37,956 bases of DNA, from NCBI GenBank assembly GCA_026414745.1, contig JAOAIK010000026.1:1-37956 (forward strand), given 5' to 3'. The position numbers were made by a program, and so were the translations under genes. Position 1 is the first letter of the stretch, and every line of letters begins with the position of its first letter. The DNA is from Roseococcus sp. GTDB lineage: Bacteria; Pseudomonadota; Alphaproteobacteria; Acetobacterales; Acetobacteraceae. Positions 36,012-37,956 of this stretch are shown piece by piece. The notes beneath the pieces are model-generated. The model was not told where the DNA came from. It did not search any database and was given only the letters and a program-made list of their open reading frames with translations.

Positions 36012-37607
36012 TCAGGGGAGGGCAATCCTGGTCGTCAGACGCGAAACATCAGGGCCGAACGCTACCTCGAGTACCGGCAGCGGCGAGGCCTGCCCATAGG
36101 CGAGGCTCTCCTCGCCCGCGACGAGACGCGCCGCGATCGGCCCATCGGCGGTGACGGCGAGGCGCGCGCGAGGGCCCTCCACCCCCGTCCCCGCCAGCTG
36201 CCACGCCCCCGGCGCGAGGCGCCAGCGCAGCACCGCCTCCCGGAAGCGGCCGGAGACGGCGTCCTCCACCCGCCAGCGCCGGCCCTCGGCGAAGACTTCC
36301 CGCGCGTGGCGGCGGCCGCGGTGGTCGCGGATCCAGCCGCCGGCCGGCAGCGGGCCGGTGGCGGGCCAGCGGGCGAAGAGGAAAGGGCCGAGGCGGGGCA
36401 TCTGGTCCTCGCCGTCGAAGCCGATGGTGTTGTGGAAGGCGGTGGAGGCGAAGCGCGCGGCACGGGTGCGGTCGGCCGGGTTGTAGGCGAAGCTGCCCGC
36501 ATCGCGCAGCAGGTTCAGCGCCCCGTCCCAGAGGTCGAGATGGAGCAGATCGGCATGGCCGGGGCGGAAGCGCAGCGGGCCGGTGCGCAGCACCGCGCGC
36601 GCCCCGGCCGCGGCGCGGCCCAGGAAGCCCGCGCTGCGCCACTCCGCCTCCGCCTCCAGCCGCGCCGCGGGCAGGGGCAGGCGGAGGGCGGCGCAGCCCG
36701 GCTCCTCCGCGAGGCCGGCCGAGGCGGCGCAGAACAGCCGCGCGGCGCGCTCCAGGCTCGGCCGCGCGTCGTCCGGCCCCGCCCCGGCGAGATCGGCGAC
36801 GCAGGAGCCATCCTGGTGGCCGATGCGCGGCAGCGCCCCCGTCTCGGGGCAGCAGAGCCGGTGCAGCCAGCGCGTGGCGGCGGCGAGCCGCGCGCGGGCC
36901 GCCGGGCCGGGGCCCGGCCCGCCCCGCCGCGCGCGCAGCCACTCGGCCACCGCCGCCACATCCAGCAGCAGCCGGTGATAGGCGGGGCTGGGCTGCGCGA
37001 AGGCGCCATCCTCGGCCACCAGGCGCAGGATCGCGGCCTCCAGCCGGCGCGCCCCGGTGGCGGCCAGCCGCGCCTCATCGAGCCAGAGCCCGCAGGCGAG
37101 CAGCCCGGCGGCCTCGCTCACCGGGTGGTTGTTGTCCTGCGCCATGGCGTAGGCCGGGTTGGCGGCGATGCGCCGCGCCAGGGCCTCGAGCGCCGGGCGC
37201 GGCGGCGCCACCCCCGCGATCTCGCAGGCGAGGATCAGGTGCAGGGCGCGCAGCGCCGCCTCCTGCCCGCACAGCCAGAGCGGCCCGGCGAAGGGCGGGT
37301 GCGCCGCCATCCAGGCGGCGACGAAGGGGGCGATGGCCGCGCCCTCGCCGCGCAGGGCCAGGGCGGGCAGCTCCGCCCAGCGATGCGCCTCCCAGAGCGG
37401 GCGGAGATCCTCGCCCGCCATGGGGTCGGCCAGCGAGACGCCCGGCAGCCGCGCCGCCAGCCGCCGCCGCGCCAGCGGCCCGCGCCCCCAGAGCGCCAGC
37501 GCCACGGGGCGGGGGCCGAGCCGCCAGGCGGCGTCCAGCGTCAGCGCCCAGCGCGGCCAGGGGCTCGCGCGCCCGATATCGCGGATAGGTTGCATCCCTG
37601 CCCGCAT
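36012..37607 (-). CDS. Heparinase II/III-family protein
   Basis: 531 residues from ATG 37607. The N-terminal half is the (alpha/alpha) toroid of polysaccharide lyases, with QDNNHPVSEAAGL (NNH at 159-161) and SPAYHRLLLDV (207-211), the catalytic Asn/His and Tyr/His positions of the family. The C-terminal half is the heparinase II/III beta-domain with HADLLHLDLWDGALNLLRDAGSFAYN and STAFHNTIGFDGEDQMP. Such proteins cleave or edit uronic-acid polysaccharides and are frequent in exopolysaccharide clusters. No signal peptide is visible. Starts are uncertain: ATG 37595 and TTG 37631 are alternatives. First gene of the minus-strand exopolysaccharide set. Confidence 0.85.
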   Translation of the reverse strand: MRAGMQPIRDIGRASPWPRWALTLDAAWRLGPRPVALALWGRGPLARRRLAARLPGVSLADPMAGEDLRPLWEAHRWAELPALALRGEGAAIAPFVAAWMAAHPPFAGPLWLCGQEAALRALHLILACEIAGVAPPRPALEALARRIAANPAYAMAQDNNHPVSEAAGLLACGLWLDEARLAATGARRLEAAILRLVAEDGAFAQPSPAYHRLLLDVAAVAEWLRARRGGPGPGPAARARLAAATRWLHRLCCPETGALPRIGHQDGSCVADLAGAGPDDARPSLERAARLFCAASAGLAEEPGCAALRLPLPAARLEAEAEWRSAGFLGRAAAGARAVLRTGPLRFRPGHADLLHLDLWDGALNLLRDAGSFAYNPADRTRAARFASTAFHNTIGFDGEDQMPRLGPFLFARWPATGPLPAGGWIRDHRGRRHAREVFAEGRRWRVEDAVSGRFREAVLRWRLAPGAWQLAGTGVEGPRARLAVTADGPIAARLVAGEESLAYGQASPLPVLEVAFGPDVSRLTTRIALP

Positions 37608-37648
37608 ATGCGGCACAACCTGCAATCTCAAGGAGAGACGCCCGTTCC

Positions 37649-37956
37649 TTGCCCGGCCTGACCGCCCTTGCCCGTTCCGGTGTCGGCCTCGGGTGGCTGC
37701 TCGCCCTGGCTCTTCCCGCGGCGGCCCAGCAGGCGCCGCCCCAGCCCGGGCTGCTCGCGCCGCCGCCGCTGCCCTCCACCCTGCCGGGTGGCGGGGCCCT
37801 GCCCAGCCTGCCCGCCGGTTCGCAGCAGGAGATCCTGCAGCGACTGCTGGAGGCCGGGGCAGGCCGGCCGCTGGGCGGCCCCCCCCCCCCCCCCCGGCCC
37901 CCCCCCCCCCCCCCCCCCCCCCCCCGCGCCCCCCCCCCCCCCCCCCCCCCCCCCCC
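37649..37956 (+). CDS. Exported proline-rich protein, 5' part; possible polysaccharide export (Wza-like) protein
   Basis: Only about 77 residues are readable (to about 37878). TTG at 37649 follows AAGGAGAG by eleven bases. A signal peptide (about 5-26, WLLALALPAAAQQ) is followed by a proline-rich stretch and QQEILQRLLEAG. In clusters of this type the divergent gene often encodes an SLBB/Wza-like export protein with such an opening, but no diagnostic domain is visible, so the function is only inferred. The downstream poly-C makes the frame meaningless after 37878. Confidence 0.5.
   Translation, partial: MPGLTALARSGVGLGWLLALALPAAAQQAPPQPGLLAPPPLPSTLPGGGALPSLPAGSQQEILQRLLEAGAGRPLGGPPPPPRPPPPPPPPPRAPPPPPPPP
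37879..37956. other. Poly-C low-complexity end, probable artefact
   Basis: Of the last 78 bases all but four are C. This does not look like coding sequence and is unlike anything else in the window. It is most likely a homopolymer sequencing or assembly error at a contig end (for example, no-signal G calls on the opposite strand). Confidence 0.85.

Noticed and set aside
35322..37661. 779-codon plus-strand frame over the exopolysaccharide genes
   Set aside because: Antisense shadow of the heparinase and Wzz-like genes; composition is Arg/Gln/Gly-rich without any recognisable fold.

Overview
The window is about 38 kb of extremely GC-rich bacterial DNA with densely packed genes, overlapping ATGA/GTGA start-stop junctions and long spurious antisense reading frames. 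The gene content points to an alphaproteobacterium, most likely an Acetobacteraceae member of the Roseomonas type. The clues are two solitary Bug-type (tripartite tricarboxylate) solute receptors, a phasin, an MbfA iron exporter, a PmtA-type phospholipid methyltransferase, a MaeB malic enzyme with a phosphotransacetylase-like tail, SURF1 and an aroE-coaE-dnaQ run. This placement is inferred from families and composition. There is no rRNA operon, CRISPR array, phage or insertion sequence.

Layout, left to right. Positions 1-459 hold the N-terminal half of a TonB-family protein (minus), followed by a divergent PQQ-type sugar dehydrogenase. A TetR-type regulator (1809-2438) and a phasin follow; the phasin has its own sigma70-like promoter overlapped by a palindrome that matches PhaR operators. 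A 190-bp inverted-repeat-bounded spacer separates these from a minus-strand pair, an FAD-linked 2-hydroxyacid dehydrogenase and an MFS transporter, which diverges from a Bug receptor. Aspartate aminotransferase and accA are divergent. A TPR-methyltransferase fusion and a second Bug receptor are divergent.

Positions 11463-16567 are a tightly coupled set: SURF1, an M32 carboxypeptidase, a CPA2 cation/proton antiporter without its usual regulatory domain, and a solitary urocanate hydratase. A PmtA-like methyltransferase and a creatininase-family hydrolase lie on the minus strand. The plus strand then runs photolyase/cryptochrome, mbfA, a DegP-like S1C protease, a PsiE-family protein and ftsH, ending at a tRNA-Gly(CCC) gene. 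This looks like a stress and envelope quality-control block.

Positions 24570-25997 (minus) encode a membrane J-domain protein and a VWA protein, divergent from a 490-residue exported protein of unknown function. MaeB (minus) is divergent from ubiE, a PaaI-type thioesterase, aroE, coaE and dnaQ. The right end is an exopolysaccharide cluster on the minus strand: heparinase II/III-like protein, Wzz-like protein, O-antigen ligase/polymerase and an initiating sugar transferase. The divergent 5' end of an exported, proline-rich protein follows. The last 78 bases are almost pure C and look like a sequencing or assembly artefact at a contig end.

No gene-free stretch exceeds 300 bases. The most useful leads are the S1C protease-PsiE-FtsH trio (families shared with the transmissible stress-tolerance locus), the PhaR-like operator on the phasin promoter, a dispersed 3'-UTR repeat found next to stop codons, the divergent photolyase paired with mbfA, and the unknown exported protein beside the J-domain/VWA pair. 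I did not find a clearly undescribed multi-gene system.
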